From: Verrucomicrobiota bacterium
Lineage (GTDB): Bacteria > Verrucomicrobiota > Verrucomicrobiia > Limisphaerales > PALSA-1396
Direction: 5' to 3'
DNA length: 64,000 nucleotides
Assembly (NCBI GenBank): GCA_016200005.1
Contig: JACQFP010000042.1
Span: 101,810-165,809, forward strand
This document shows, piece after piece, positions 36,259 to 44,976 of this stretch (positions within the stretch are counted from its first letter, which is position 1; every line of letters begins with the position of its first letter). A program made the translations under genes and the position numbers. The notes under the pieces are model-generated. The model did not search any database, was not told where the DNA came from, and worked only from the letters and a program-made list of their open reading frames with translations.

Positions 36259-36656
36259 GCCCATAGCCTGAAACCGACGCGTTCAAAATGAGCATCAAAG
36301 GTAAATGCTCGGTGAACATTTTCTTTGCGCATTAGAACAAACGAAATGCAATCGGTGAAGCTTACCTCCTGATCCGCATATTTTTCAAACAATTCCAGAG
36401 CCTCCAGTTCTTCCACCATGCCTGGCCGGAAAATCTGGAACAATTCGGACGAGTAGATGATTCGCGCTTTTGCCGCAGCAAAACGATAGCTGCTGCGACG
36501 AGCCAGTAAGGTAGCGGTTTCGTCCAGAATAAAATTGCTGGTAATACAGTGTTCTCCTCTGCGCCGCACCTTCTCCCATAAGTCGAGCGCTGCTTGATGA
36601 TACTGGTCGCCGATCAGGTAACGCCCAAGCAGGGCGCCTGTATCAACGAAAATCAT
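36255..36656 (-). CDS. PIN-domain toxin (VapC-like)
   Basis: This is a PIN-domain ribonuclease of 133 residues, the toxin of a type II toxin-antitoxin pair. The acidic active-site residues are visible: Asp5 in MIFVDTGALL, Glu46 in ILDETATLLA and Asp101 in FTDCISFVLM, with a fourth acidic position in FTFDAHFERVGF. VapC toxins cleave tRNA or rRNA; the target here is unknown. Its ATG overlaps the stop of the antitoxin gene as ATGA, and its stop overlaps the start of the PPC protein gene, also as ATGA. The pair thus lies inside the cytochrome operon, which is unusual. Confidence 0.9.
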   Translation of the reverse strand: MIFVDTGALLGRYLIGDQYHQAALDLWEKVRRRGEHCITSNFILDETATLLARRSSYRFAAAKARIIYSSELFQIFRPGMVEELEALELFEKYADQEVSFTDCISFVLMRKENVHRAFTFDAHFERVGFRLWA

Positions 36657-36907
36657 GCCTCATCTCCGTAAAGGTATTTGTCGTGCTTAAGCGATGTATC
36701 TCTTGGCACCTTGCCGTTAAAGAAGGTCGTATCGGCAAAAAAAGGATCATCTTTGCGGGGGTCTCTGACTTTTTTAAAAGACTTTGCAGAACGTATATTC
36801 TGGTCCGCCAGTTCGATGATTTTGGTTACCAGCTTTTCAACCTTGCGGGCAGTCGTTGGCCGCCACTTCTTCAGCTTTCGTTCGAGTTGTTGTGCAATCG
36901 CGGTCAT
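36653..36907 (-). CDS. Antitoxin partner of the PIN toxin
   Basis: This basic protein of 84 residues lies directly upstream of the PIN toxin gene with an ATGA overlap. The N-terminal half is helical and Lys/Arg-rich (QLERKLKKWRPTTARKVEKL), suited to DNA binding, and the C-terminal half (DTTFFNGKVPRDTSLKHDKY) probably wraps the toxin. I recognise no DNA-binding fold such as AbrB or RHH. Function is assigned from position and size. Confidence 0.75.
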   Translation of the reverse strand: MTAIAQQLERKLKKWRPTTARKVEKLVTKIIELADQNIRSAKSFKKVRDPRKDDPFFADTTFFNGKVPRDTSLKHDKYLYGDEA

Positions 36908-36979
36908 GACTGAAAAACCATAGTTGCAGGGAATACTCGTGTCAATTCAAGCCTGCTTGGCCAACGAAAATGTTTCAGC

Positions 36980-39529
36980 TTAATGATTGAACAAAAACTC
37001 CTTGGTGTTAATCAAGGCCCAGATGATGTCCTCGTAACCTTGCTGTTTGCCCAGCTTCGGATCGGCTTTCGCGTCCTTGTCCTTCGGCTGCTTGCCGAGG
37101 TAATTCAGGGCCAGTTGGATTTCCTTTGCCTCCGGCGCGCGCGAATAAACCGTGTAATACAGCTCCCGGATTTTTTTCTCGTCGTCCTGTTGGGCGTCGC
37201 CCACCAACAACGCCGCGCAGCCATTGGGATTGGTCAGCTTGTCCTGCACATCCTTGGAGTTCAGCAGGTGCAGGCTTTGCGCGAGGCTGGCGTCCTGCGA
37301 GCGCTCACATTCGCACGAGCTTGAAGATTCGGGCCGGCCGAACACCGCCAGAAAATAGGAACTGGAATTGAAACTGTTGTCGGGCAGTTGCACGGCCCGC
37401 GTGCCCGCCGGCAAGCCTGCAAATTTGCTGTCCGACTTCGTCACTTCATCAACGGCATCCAACAACACTTCGGCGGTCAATCGCTTGGGATAGTAACGCG
37501 AAAAGTATTGTTTATCGACGGCATTGAATTTGTTGGGCAGCGAACTGAGTTGATAAACTTGCGAGCGGCAAATGGTGCGCACGAGATTCTTCAGGTCGAA
37601 GCGGCTCTCGATGAAATTCCTGGCCAGCGCGTCGAGCAGTTCGGGATTGGTGGCCGGGTTGGTTTCGCGCATGTCGTCTTCCGGATCCACCAGCCCGCGA
37701 CTGAAGAAGTGTTTCCAATATCGGTTCACCAGCGCCTTGGCAAAAAACGGATTTTCCTTGCTCGACATCCAATCGGCCAAAGCCTGGCGCGCGTCATCAT
37801 CCGGTGAGAGTTTCACTGGAGCACTGCCCAAGCCCGCCGGGGGCACGGGTTGCTTGGTTTTTTTGTTCGTGGCCGTGGGCATGGTGCGCTTGGCGTAGAT
37901 GATTTCCTCGCCCGGCTGGGCGCCGGCTTTCCGATCGACCTGGGAAAAGAAAGCGGCGAAGCTGTAATAATCCTGCTGACTCCATTTTTCGAACGGATGA
38001 TGGTGACATTGCGCGCATTGGAGTCTCATGCCGAGGAAAAGTTGCGCGGTATCTTCGAGTTGCGCGTTGGGGTCCTTGACCTGGCGATACCAGGCCACTG
38101 GCGGGTTCTGGCTGATGTCGCCGGACGCCGCCACGATTTCGCGCGCAAACTGGTCGTAAGGTTTATTGGCCAGCAAACTGTCGCGAATCCAATCGTAAAA
38201 CGCATACGTGCCGCGCGTGTGCGTTGGCGCGCCGCGCTTGTTGCGCAACAGCGCGCTCCATTTGTTGGCGAAGTAATCCGCGTAATCCGTGCTGTCGAGC
38301 AGGGTATCGATCCACTTCTCCCGTTTGGCCGGGTCAGCATCCGCCAGGAATATTTTGGTTTCCTTCACCGTGGGCAATCGGCCTGCGATATCAATGCACG
38401 TCCGGCGAAAGAAGGTTGAATCATCGCAAATCTCCGAAGGCGGCATGCCCACCGTTTTCAGTTTCTTGAAGACCAGTTCGTCGATGAAGTTTTTCGCGAC
38501 GGGCAGATTCTCGACCGGAGCGCCGAGTGGAACAGTGGCGCGGAAGACGGCGACCTTCGCCTGATAGCGGATCATGACCGCCACGTCGCCGGGTTGCTCA
38601 AAGACTTTGACCCGGCCGGTGCCATCGGTCTTGGCCAGGTCTTTGTCGTTCGGTTCAAACAGCGCGCTGCGCGTCACGTCCTCCGTCGCGCCATCGGTGT
38701 AATGAGCCACGACGACCAGTTGCTGCTCGCCTGCCAACGGCATCGTGCGCTCCTTTGGAAACACTTCGATCCTGGCCACTGTTGGATCAGTGGGTTTGCC
38801 ATAGGGCATTCCCTGCGCGATCCAGCGCAGCAGCAGTTTGTAATCATCGGAATCGACGTCCAGCCGTTTGCCGCCGCCGTGTGGCAATGTGGCCGTGGCT
38901 TTCATCAACAACAGACTGCGATCAGGCGCCGCTGGAAATACTCGGCGACCACGGGCCTCCTTGGTCAAATGTTCGTAATCCTCCGACGGTTCGAAACCGA
39001 GCAGCGAAAGTTTGAAGCCGTTCTGACCGCTCGATTTGCCGTGACAACCGCCGGAATTGCAACCGGCCTTGGTGAAAATCGGTACGATCTGGTTCGGGAA
39101 ATTGATCCGGGGAACATCTTTGAACTGCTCTACGTTGACAGACAGTGTGGCCGTCAAACCGTCCGGACTTTTTGCCGTGATCGTGGTGGTGCCATCGGCA
39201 AGCGGCGTCACGCGGCCACTCTTGCTCACTTGAATCACGCCCGCCGGCGAAGTCTCGTAGCTGACGTCGCGGGTGTAATCGCGTAGCCCGCCCGAACTGA
39301 ATTTTGCCGTAACGAGCAATTGTTGCCGCGCGTCGGCGCCTCGCAAACGAAGCACCTGATTTGTTTCCGCCCCGGCGACCGGTTGTGCGACCAGTTCCAA
39401 AGCGGTTACTTCGCCGGGTGACTTCGAGTCGGTCGTCTCCTTGGCCAGCGCAATGGAGCTGGAGGTGCAAACTCCGATCAACACGAGGATCGATGCGGCT
39501 CTCCCGATTGCGTTTGTTCGATTCAGCAT
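36980..39529 (-). CDS. DUF1549/DUF1553 planctomycete-type cytochrome protein with Ig-like domains
   Basis: This exported protein of 849 residues starts with a signal peptide (ASILVLIGVCTSSSIALA) and a BIG2-type Ig-like domain (VTPLADGTTTITAKSPDG). Next comes a cysteine motif CNSGGCHGKSSGQNGFKLSL with a c-type heme-like GGCH, and a second BIG2-like domain. DUF1549 follows (FFRRTCIDIAGRLPTVKE, DYFANKWSALLRNKRG, RLQCAQCHHHPFEKWSQQDY). The C-terminal DUF1553 region includes NPFFAKALVNRYWKHFFSRG and KNLVRTICRSQVYQLSS. This family normally lies beside DUF1501 genes, as here. A function in oxidation or handling of a polymer at the cell surface is suspected but not shown. It ends 72 bases before the antitoxin gene. 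Confidence 0.93.
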   Translation of the reverse strand: MLNRTNAIGRAASILVLIGVCTSSSIALAKETTDSKSPGEVTALELVAQPVAGAETNQVLRLRGADARQQLLVTAKFSSGGLRDYTRDVSYETSPAGVIQVSKSGRVTPLADGTTTITAKSPDGLTATLSVNVEQFKDVPRINFPNQIVPIFTKAGCNSGGCHGKSSGQNGFKLSLLGFEPSEDYEHLTKEARGRRVFPAAPDRSLLLMKATATLPHGGGKRLDVDSDDYKLLLRWIAQGMPYGKPTDPTVARIEVFPKERTMPLAGEQQLVVVAHYTDGATEDVTRSALFEPNDKDLAKTDGTGRVKVFEQPGDVAVMIRYQAKVAVFRATVPLGAPVENLPVAKNFIDELVFKKLKTVGMPPSEICDDSTFFRRTCIDIAGRLPTVKETKIFLADADPAKREKWIDTLLDSTDYADYFANKWSALLRNKRGAPTHTRGTYAFYDWIRDSLLANKPYDQFAREIVAASGDISQNPPVAWYRQVKDPNAQLEDTAQLFLGMRLQCAQCHHHPFEKWSQQDYYSFAAFFSQVDRKAGAQPGEEIIYAKRTMPTATNKKTKQPVPPAGLGSAPVKLSPDDDARQALADWMSSKENPFFAKALVNRYWKHFFSRGLVDPEDDMRETNPATNPELLDALARNFIESRFDLKNLVRTICRSQVYQLSSLPNKFNAVDKQYFSRYYPKRLTAEVLLDAVDEVTKSDSKFAGLPAGTRAVQLPDNSFNSSSYFLAVFGRPESSSSCECERSQDASLAQSLHLLNSKDVQDKLTNPNGCAALLVGDAQQDDEKKIRELYYTVYSRAPEAKEIQLALNYLGKQPKDKDAKADPKLGKQQGYEDIIWALINTKEFLFNH

Positions 39530-39550
39530 GATTGCTCTTGAGAAAATGGT

Positions 39551-40882
39551 TTAGATTAATTCCTTCATCGGCTGATGCCCGTCCACAAGGTACTGCGGGC
39601 GACCGGCCAGATCAGGCAGGGTGACCTTGTTCACGTCGATGTCCATGTTGTGGTAGAGCGTCGCAAAGACTTCCTGGAAATGTACCGGGCGATCATGGGC
39701 TTCGCCGCCCAGACGGTCGGTCGAACCAATGACTTGTCCGGTCTTCATCCCGCCACAGGCCAGCAACGCGCACGAGACATTGGGCCAGTGGTCGCGTCCG
39801 GCATCTTTGTTGATCGTCGGCGTCCGACCGAACTCGCCCCAGACGATCACGGAGACATCCTTGTCCAATCCGCGCTGGTGCAGGTCTTCCACCAGAGCAG
39901 TGACGCCCTCGTCGAGCATTGGCAGGCAGGTGCGGGCATTTTGGAAATTGCTGCCGTGATAATCCCAGAATCCGAACGCGCAAGTCACCACGCGCGCGCC
40001 GGCCTCCACCAGCCGCCGCGCCATCAAAAACTGCTGATTGTAAAGCGGCGCGGCGTCACCATGCGGTTTCGGATCGCCCTTGCCGTAGCGTTCGATGGTG
40101 CGTTTGTCTTCGCCTTTCAAATCCAGCGCCTCGACCATTTTGCTCGAAGTCAACATGCCGAACGCCTGTTGGTTGAACGCGTCGAGGCCAGCCATCAACC
40201 CGCTTGAATCGACATCTCGGCGAAAGTTATCGAAACTGTTCAGCAACGTCTTTCGGTCTTCCAACCGGTCCAGCGTGATGCCATTGAGCGTCATGTCGGT
40301 TTTCCCGTCGCCTTCCGGGTGAAAAGAATGATGGGCAACGCCGAGGAAGCCGGAAGAAGCCGCGTTGTAGGGGTGATGTTGCATCTTCGGCTCCAAACCA
40401 ATGTACGCCGGCACCGCCGGGTCATTCGCGCCCTGTAGTTTCGAGACCACCGAACCAAACGACGGCCAGCCGCCGGGCGGTTGGTTGCGGGAAATGTGCC
40501 CGGTCATGCAATGAAAATCCGTGTGCTCATCGATCATGCCGACGATGGAGCGGATGGGCACGAGCTTGTCCATCATCGCCGCCATGCGCGGCAGGTGCTC
40601 GCAAATCTGGATGCCGGGAACGTTCGTCTTGATCGGTTTGAATTCGCCGCGAATTTCCGATGGCGCATCCAGCTTGAGATCGAACATGTCCTGATGCGGT
40701 GGACCGCCCGGCAGATAAATCATGATGACTGCCTTGTGCGATTTGCGGACGCCCGACTGCGCCTCCGCCTGGAGCAACTGCGGCAGCGCCAGCCCGCCCA
40801 ATCCCAACGCGCCGACCTTCAGGAAATTCCGCCGGGAAATCCCGTCGCAGAAGCGGTGCTGTTGGCCGTAGATCGTCAGCAT
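39551..40882 (-). CDS. DUF1501 Tat-exported protein, paralogue 1
   Basis: This protein of 443 residues is a DUF1501 member, with a sulfatase/phosphatase-like fold. It has a twin-arginine signal ([20 protein letters not shown]) after a short lead. Typical segments are [81 protein letters not shown] and [20 protein letters not shown]. It is close in sequence to the gene just upstream (40979-42316), so the two arose by tandem duplication. It ends 21 bases before the DUF1549/DUF1553 gene and is probably cotranscribed. Confidence 0.93.
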   Translation of the reverse strand: MLTIYGQQHRFCDGISRRNFLKVGALGLGGLALPQLLQAEAQSGVRKSHKAVIMIYLPGGPPHQDMFDLKLDAPSEIRGEFKPIKTNVPGIQICEHLPRMAAMMDKLVPIRSIVGMIDEHTDFHCMTGHISRNQPPGGWPSFGSVVSKLQGANDPAVPAYIGLEPKMQHHPYNAASSGFLGVAHHSFHPEGDGKTDMTLNGITLDRLEDRKTLLNSFDNFRRDVDSSGLMAGLDAFNQQAFGMLTSSKMVEALDLKGEDKRTIERYGKGDPKPHGDAAPLYNQQFLMARRLVEAGARVVTCAFGFWDYHGSNFQNARTCLPMLDEGVTALVEDLHQRGLDKDVSVIVWGEFGRTPTINKDAGRDHWPNVSCALLACGGMKTGQVIGSTDRLGGEAHDRPVHFQEVFATLYHNMDIDVNKVTLPDLAGRPQYLVDGHQPMKELI

Positions 40883-40889
40883 GAGGAAA

Positions 40890-40977
40890 ATTTCAAATGA
40901 CGAATGCCGAATGTAGAATAAATTTGGTTCGTCATTTCGGCGTTCATTTCAAATTGCAAATTCGACATTCGGAATTT
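40890..40977. repeat. AT-rich palindromic element between DUF1501 paralogues
   Basis: AAATGACGAA (40895-40904) pairs exactly with TTCGTCATTT (40928-40937), and CCGAATGT (40907-40914) with ACATTCGG (40965-40972). The element also holds TTTCAAATTG (40947-40956), which recurs inside the AddB-like gene at 51331-51340. It fills most of the 96-base gap between the two paralogues. Confidence 0.75.
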
Positions 40978-40978
40978 G

Positions 40979-42316
40979 CTAAATCAGTTCTGGCATCGGC
41001 TGGCAGCCGCTCTCGACCAGATATTGCGGACGGCCTGAGAGATCCGGGATGGTAACTTTGCTGACATCGATGCCGAGGTTGTGATACAGCGTGGCGAAGA
41101 CATCGCCGAATTGCACGGGCCGCTCCGTGGCTTCGCCGCCCAATCGGTCCGTCGCGCCGATGACCTGTCCCGTCTTCATGCCGCCTCCCGCCAGCACTGC
41201 GCACGAAACTCTGGGCCAGTGATCGCGCCCGGCGTCTTTATTGATCGTCGGCGTGCGACCGAACTCGCCCCAGACAACCACCGAAACATCCTTGTCCAAT
41301 CCACGCTGGTGCAAATCTTCGACCAGCGCGCTGAGTCCTTGATCGAACAGCGGCAGGTCCTGTCGCAACGCGCCAAAGTTGTCGCCGTGATGGTCCCAGC
41401 GGCTGAACGCCAGTGTCACGCAGCGCGCTCCCGCTTCGACGAGCCGGCGTGCGATGAGAAAATGCTCCATCAATTTTGGTCCGCCATCGTCGCGGTTCTT
41501 CGGATCGCCTTTGCCGTAAAGTTGCACGACCTTCTTGTCTTCCTTTTGCAGATCGAGCGCTTCGAGAAGTTTGCTGGAGGTCAACAGCCCGAACGCCTGT
41601 TCGTTGAAAGCATCGAGTCCTTCCATCAAGCCGCTGGCATCGACATCGCGGCGAAAACCATCAAAGCGGGCCAGCAAGTTCTTGCGGTCCGCGAGGCGGT
41701 CGAGCGTGACTCCGTTGAGGACCATGTCGGCTTTGCCCGCGCCTTCGGGCTTGAAGGGCGCATGAGCGATGCCGAGAAAACCGGGTTTGCCGGGATCGGC
41801 CCATTCCATGTGACCCATCTTCGGCGCGAGACCAATGAACGCCGGCACCGCCTTGTCAACCGGCCCTTGAAGTTTGGATACGACCGACCCGAGCGACGGC
41901 CAGCCGCCCGGAGGTTGGGGCGAGGTGAGGTGGCCCGTCATGCATTGGAACGCATCATGATTGTCCCGCGCGCCGACAATCGACCGTATGACCGTCAGCT
42001 TGTCCATGATGCCGGCGATGCGCGGCATGTGCTCGCAAATCTGGATGCCAGGGACTTTGGTCTTGATCGGCTTGAACTCGCCGCGAATTTCCGACGGCGC
42101 GTCCTGCTTGAGATCGAACATGTCCTGGTGCGACGGCCCGCCCGGCAGGAAGATCATAATGACGGCCTTGTGCGATTTGCGGATGCCGGATTGCGCCTCG
42201 GCGCGCAGCAATTGCGGCAACGTCAAACCGCCCAGCCCCAGCGCGCCGATCTTCAGAAAATTCCTGCGCGAAATGCCGTCGCAAAACCGCGATTTATTAC
42301 CGTAGATCGTCAACAT
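40979..42316 (-). CDS. DUF1501 Tat-exported protein, paralogue 2
   Basis: This DUF1501 protein of 445 residues has a twin-arginine signal ([20 protein letters not shown]). Its segments match those of its neighbour: [81 protein letters not shown]. The N- and C-terminal parts are nearly identical while the middle has diverged ([16 protein letters not shown] against HHPYNAASSGFLGVAH). It is the first gene of the minus-strand cytochrome operon. A possible promoter lies at 42377-42405. Confidence 0.93.
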   Translation of the reverse strand: MLTIYGNKSRFCDGISRRNFLKIGALGLGGLTLPQLLRAEAQSGIRKSHKAVIMIFLPGGPSHQDMFDLKQDAPSEIRGEFKPIKTKVPGIQICEHMPRIAGIMDKLTVIRSIVGARDNHDAFQCMTGHLTSPQPPGGWPSLGSVVSKLQGPVDKAVPAFIGLAPKMGHMEWADPGKPGFLGIAHAPFKPEGAGKADMVLNGVTLDRLADRKNLLARFDGFRRDVDASGLMEGLDAFNEQAFGLLTSSKLLEALDLQKEDKKVVQLYGKGDPKNRDDGGPKLMEHFLIARRLVEAGARCVTLAFSRWDHHGDNFGALRQDLPLFDQGLSALVEDLHQRGLDKDVSVVVWGEFGRTPTINKDAGRDHWPRVSCAVLAGGGMKTGQVIGATDRLGGEATERPVQFGDVFATLYHNLGIDVSKVTIPDLSGRPQYLVESGCQPMPELI

Positions 42317-42376
42317 AACGCTGCTTCAAATCTCCCCGCCAAGGGTTCAAATCTCATAGACGGGTGCACTGTAAAG

Positions 42377-42405
42377 AGTGTTCCTTTCCGGGCGTTTCTT
42401 GTCAA
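42377..42405 (-). promoter_or_regulatory. Possible promoter of the DUF1501 operon
   Basis: On the minus strand a perfect TTGACA (42400-42405) lies about 85 bases upstream of the operon start, but the hexamer 17 bases downstream (AACACT) is a weak -10 box. Confidence 0.3.
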
Positions 42406-42533
42406 GCGTGGAGACAAAGGAGGATTGAGCCTGTCAAACTGTTGTTTACAGATTAGAGAGGCAGTTATAGGGTGCGAAGTGTGAAGAGAATCAGGCCGCG
42501 CCGTGCGGTCGAATAATAAACGTTGGGGCGCAT

Positions 42534-42902
42534 ATGAAGTCCATCGCATTACTTTCGAGCCTGTTCATGTTGGTCGGTTTGGCATGGGGGCAAGTCTATT
42601 TCTCGAACAACGTTACCAGAGCGGAAGCCGTCCGAGTCGCATCGCATCTCAAGATTGGTATGTGGGAGGAAGATGCCGCGAAGTTACTTGCGACGAACGG
42701 ACTGAAGCACGCAATCGGTGTTGGCGCGAAAACGGGATGGAATCGCGATTACGGTCTGTCGGACGGCTGCAGTCTTGTGCTGGACTACAGAGCACGCGAC
42801 CTTAGACCGAATGGCTGGGGTGGGAACGGCGCTCTCCAGAAAGCATTCATACGAAGCAATGGGGTGACGATTGTTTCCATCACCCTTACGAATGCGCCCT
42901 AA
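42534..42902 (+). CDS. Small exported orphan protein (first cassette-like gene)
   Basis: This protein of 122 residues has a signal peptide (IALLSSLFMLVGLAWGQ) and a mature domain with WEEDAAKLLATNGLKHAIG and SDGCSLVLDYRARDL. I recognise no family. The fold may resemble small lipoprotein-assembly domains, but this is only an impression. The ATG at 42534 follows a GTTGGGG sequence, and the stop codon forms part of a CCCTAAC-AGAGCG-type motif. It is the first of five small plus-strand genes in an integron-like arrangement. Confidence 0.6.
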   Translation: MKSIALLSSLFMLVGLAWGQVYFSNNVTRAEAVRVASHLKIGMWEEDAAKLLATNGLKHAIGVGAKTGWNRDYGLSDGCSLVLDYRARDLRPNGWGGNGALQKAFIRSNGVTIVSITLTNAP

Positions 42903-42991
42903 CGAGAGCGTTGAAGCGCCGCACCGCTCGCCACGTAGGACGCGACTATTACAGTTGCTGGGCGTTTACGGCGGCGGTCTTGTTGTTAGAT
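42897..42991 (+). repeat. attC-like recombination site, copy 1
   Basis: The 95-base interval begins CCCTAACGAGAGCG, continues with AAGCGCCGC, and ends GTTAGAT, matching the GTTRRRY end of integron attC sites. The 5' core fits RYYYAAC except for its first base. It lies exactly between the stop of one small gene and the start of the next. The call is based on boundary motifs; folding was not computed. Confidence 0.5.
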
Positions 42992-42995
42992 AACT

Positions 42996-43388
42996 ATGCA
43001 CCAGCTTCCATTTGGAGCCTCCATCTCAGATACTGTGCTTGCAGAACTCAAAAGAGCTGCGGTGCATGGTCGTGACCAAACACCGGAAATGCTTCCAGAG
43101 ATACGATTGGTTGAGGTCTGTGGGGATGCGATGGCTGGTTTGAGGCCGACATCGGAGGGACGGTTAAGCTTTCGTACCGAGCCAGTGAATCGCCTGGCTG
43201 CATATTCCGCACGTCCTGCGGCCACGAAATGGGAGTGGGCTATTCTTCTGTTCGAGCGCAAATATGCGCACAGCGTATTTGTCATCGGAGAATTCGAGTT
43301 CGAGATCGGCGAGGAAGCACAAACCGCTCTCAAGGGCAAGGTGCTCGACTTGGTTGACAACAAGATCATCGCGATTCTATCCACATGA
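42996..43388 (+). CDS. Small orphan protein, cassette-like
   Basis: This protein of 130 residues has no signal peptide and mixed alpha/beta character (LPFGASISDTVLAELKRAA, WAILLFERKYAHSVFVIGEF, LKGKVLDLVDNKIIAIL). No family is recognised. It begins 4 bases after a GTTAGAT end and stops 4 bases before a second attC-like site. Compact fit between two such sites is the main argument that it is a mobile cassette gene. Confidence 0.6.
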   Translation: MHQLPFGASISDTVLAELKRAAVHGRDQTPEMLPEIRLVEVCGDAMAGLRPTSEGRLSFRTEPVNRLAAYSARPAATKWEWAILLFERKYAHSVFVIGEFEFEIGEEAQTALKGKVLDLVDNKIIAILST

Positions 43389-43392
43389 CATC

Positions 43393-43444
43393 ATCTAAAA
43401 AGAGCGCCCCAGCGCCGCCCCGCTGGGCAGTCGGAGGGTTAGCT
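43393..43444 (+). repeat. attC-like recombination site, copy 2
   Basis: This 52-base interval begins ATCTAAAAAGAGCG, continues with CCCAGCGCCGCCCCGCTGGG, and ends GTTAGCT. The inner part forms a perfect hairpin with stem CCCAGCG/CGCTGGG, as expected for the L-boxes of short attC sites. The AAC core is altered to AAA. Confidence 0.5.
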
Positions 43445-43972
43445 GTGGTTCGTGGGCGACGCTTGCAGCCGGAGCGGGTTCCCAGCGGCAGTCGCTTCGT
43501 TTGAGAATCCCAACGGGATTCCAGCACTCAGCCCAAGGTTGCGAGGAACGAGCTACCTTGGGTCCACATCCAAAGAATAATCCAACCCCAACGGGGGTTG
43601 CATCACTCGCGTCCGGTGACGGATGAAACCCCGTTGGGGTTTTCCTTTTCTGCGGTCAACCCAGGGTAGCTCGTTCCTCGCAACCCTGGGCTGAAGGACG
43701 AAATCCCTTTGGGATTTTCTCCGCGCCTTAACGTCTTGGCGCGGATTCCCCAAACCTTTCGCACATCTTAGGGCACCCTTCGCACGGCAACCGGCGCGGG
43801 CCAGGGCTTATGCCAGAGTTTCTGCGTTGACCCGGCTGGGACTTGCGGCCAAATTGGGAGCCAGTGATTCGAAAACAGAAAACCAAGCCTTGTCCCCGGG
43901 AGCAGGCCCAACGCCGGGTAGGCAAAAAATCTTCTGCTCAATCTAAAGGTTAGCCGGCATCGCGCCGTTTGT
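43445..43972. other. Gene-free stretch dominated by a nested palindrome
   Basis: No open frame here has protein-like sequence. The stretch holds the large nested palindrome at 43504-43720 and ends with GTTAGCC (43949-43955), another attC-like 3' end, 18 bases before the next small gene. It may be a cassette whose gene was destroyed by insertion of the palindrome, or a non-coding cassette. Confidence 0.5.
43504..43720. repeat. Large three-layer nested palindrome
   Basis: Outer blocks AATCCC-AAC-GGGATT (43506-43520) and AAATCCC-TTT-GGGATTT (43701-43716) are each self-complementary. The middle arms at 43529-43563 and 43659-43693 (35 bases) form a near-perfect inverted repeat. The inner blocks CAACCCCAACGGGG (43583-43596) and CCCCGTTGGGG (43629-43639) form a third layer. 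It is unrelated in sequence to the other palindromes in the window. Confidence 0.88.
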
Positions 43973-44452
43973 ATGGCTCAAGTTTGCGGAGATTCATCAT
44001 TCGATTTCTTGTGGAATCGCCAGCACGACGTTGCTCTCGGAGTGCTGCGAAAGGCGGCAGATTCGTGGACGATCGATGGCGTTGCCGCGGTTTCCTTGGA
44101 TGCCGTTATCGCGGCGTTATTGCGTATCTACCTGTCCGAGTGGCCCGATTTTGGCGGAATAATTCAGGAGACGCGAGACCTTGAGTCGTGGCTTCAGCTA
44201 GTGACAACCGCGCACCAAGAGATGCTGACTCTTCGTCCGAGCGCCGACCCCGCAGTCCTTGGTCGCCTTGATGCCGAGTTGTCGTTTGCCGCCAAGCAGT
44301 GGGCTCTCGGAGACCCCGAATCGCCTCCGACGGCACATACCATCAATGCTATCGAGCATATTCTGTTTTCCAGCAAGTTGACTCGCCGCCCTCCAAGTCC
44401 CAAGATGCCGACGAGCCTGTTGCACCATGAATCACCATCGTCCGTCGGCTAA
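43973..44452 (+). CDS. Small orphan protein, cassette-like
   Basis: This protein of 159 residues looks soluble and largely helical (VALGVLRKAADSWTIDG, VIAALLRIYLSEWPDFGG, LESWLQLVTTAHQEMLTL). No family is recognised. It begins 17 bases after a GTTAGCC end, and its stop codon lies within GGCTAACCAGAGCG, the recurrent attC-like motif. The last 20 residues are Pro/Ser-rich. Confidence 0.6.
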   Translation: MAQVCGDSSFDFLWNRQHDVALGVLRKAADSWTIDGVAAVSLDAVIAALLRIYLSEWPDFGGIIQETRDLESWLQLVTTAHQEMLTLRPSADPAVLGRLDAELSFAAKQWALGDPESPPTAHTINAIEHILFSSKLTRRPPSPKMPTSLLHHESPSSVG

Positions 44453-44466
44453 CCAGAGCGCTCGCT
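44447..44466 (+). repeat. attC-like half-site, copy 3
   Basis: GGCTAACCAGAGCGCTCGCT repeats the CTAAC-AGAGCG core seen at 42899, 43394 and 44979, and fits RYYYAAC. Only the 5' half is present, because the next gene starts at 44471. Confidence 0.45.
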
Positions 44467-44470
44467 GCAA

Positions 44471-44662
44471 ATGAAGGCATCGCATTTGAACAGATTATCG
44501 CGGAGAATCATCAAGTGCGTTCTCGCCGCAGCCATTTCTATCCTCTTGTCGGGTTGTATGACGGCTAGCCAACAGTCCGACTGGCAATGGAAACAGTACA
44601 ACCCGGAATACCGGGATCCGTTTCCTAAGAATCCAAATCCGTTTGGGCCGGGGATATTCTAA
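44471..44662 (+). CDS. Small predicted lipoprotein
   Basis: This protein of 63 residues has a basic N-terminus, a hydrophobic stretch and a lipobox (ISILLSGC) for lipid attachment at Cys29. The mature part is Pro/Asn-rich and polar (YNPEYRDPFPKNPNPFGPG), with no recognised family. It follows an attC-like half-site and precedes another small lipoprotein gene by 17 bases. Confidence 0.65.
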   Translation: MKASHLNRLSRRIIKCVLAAAISILLSGCMTASQQSDWQWKQYNPEYRDPFPKNPNPFGPGIF

Positions 44663-44679
44663 CTGGCATCGAACTCAAT

Positions 44680-44973
44680 ATGCACTTGCTACGCCCAATC
44701 CTCCTTGCGTCAATTGTCGGACTTTGCGCAACGAGCTGTCTGCACGTGACGCCACTTGTGACCAGCGATACCGACAGGACTGGCTGGGTGAAGGTGACAA
44801 CTGTTGCAGCAGTTGGGGTCGCCAAGATGAAGCGGGTTATGAATCAAGAGGGCATCCCTGCTTGGTTTGACGCCAGCGGTTACCCGTATTATCCGGTTAC
44901 AGTTCCACCAGAGTACCGAGACCGGGCCGCACAGATTCTTACAAAGAAAGGATATCGTGTTGTTTTTGAATGA
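44680..44973 (+). CDS. Small predicted lipoprotein
   Basis: This protein of 97 residues has a signal sequence ending in a lipobox-like CATSC (lipid attachment at Cys20). The mature part contains GWVKVTTVAAVGVAKMKRVM and ends YRDRAAQILTKKGYRVVFE. It resembles no family I know. Its stop is followed by GGCTAACAAGAGCG, another copy of the cassette-boundary motif, so it and the preceding lipoprotein may form one cassette. Confidence 0.65.
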   Translation: MHLLRPILLASIVGLCATSCLHVTPLVTSDTDRTGWVKVTTVAAVGVAKMKRVMNQEGIPAWFDASGYPYYPVTVPPEYRDRAAQILTKKGYRVVFE

Positions 44974-44976
44974 GCC

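Noticed and set aside
41081..42484. Open frame of 467 codons on the plus strand opposite a DUF1501 gene
   Set aside because: Antisense to a well-supported Tat-exported protein; composition typical of a shadow frame.
43553..43925. Two short minus-strand frames within the nested palindrome region
   Set aside because: They arise from palindrome sequence and lack start context or recognisable protein features.
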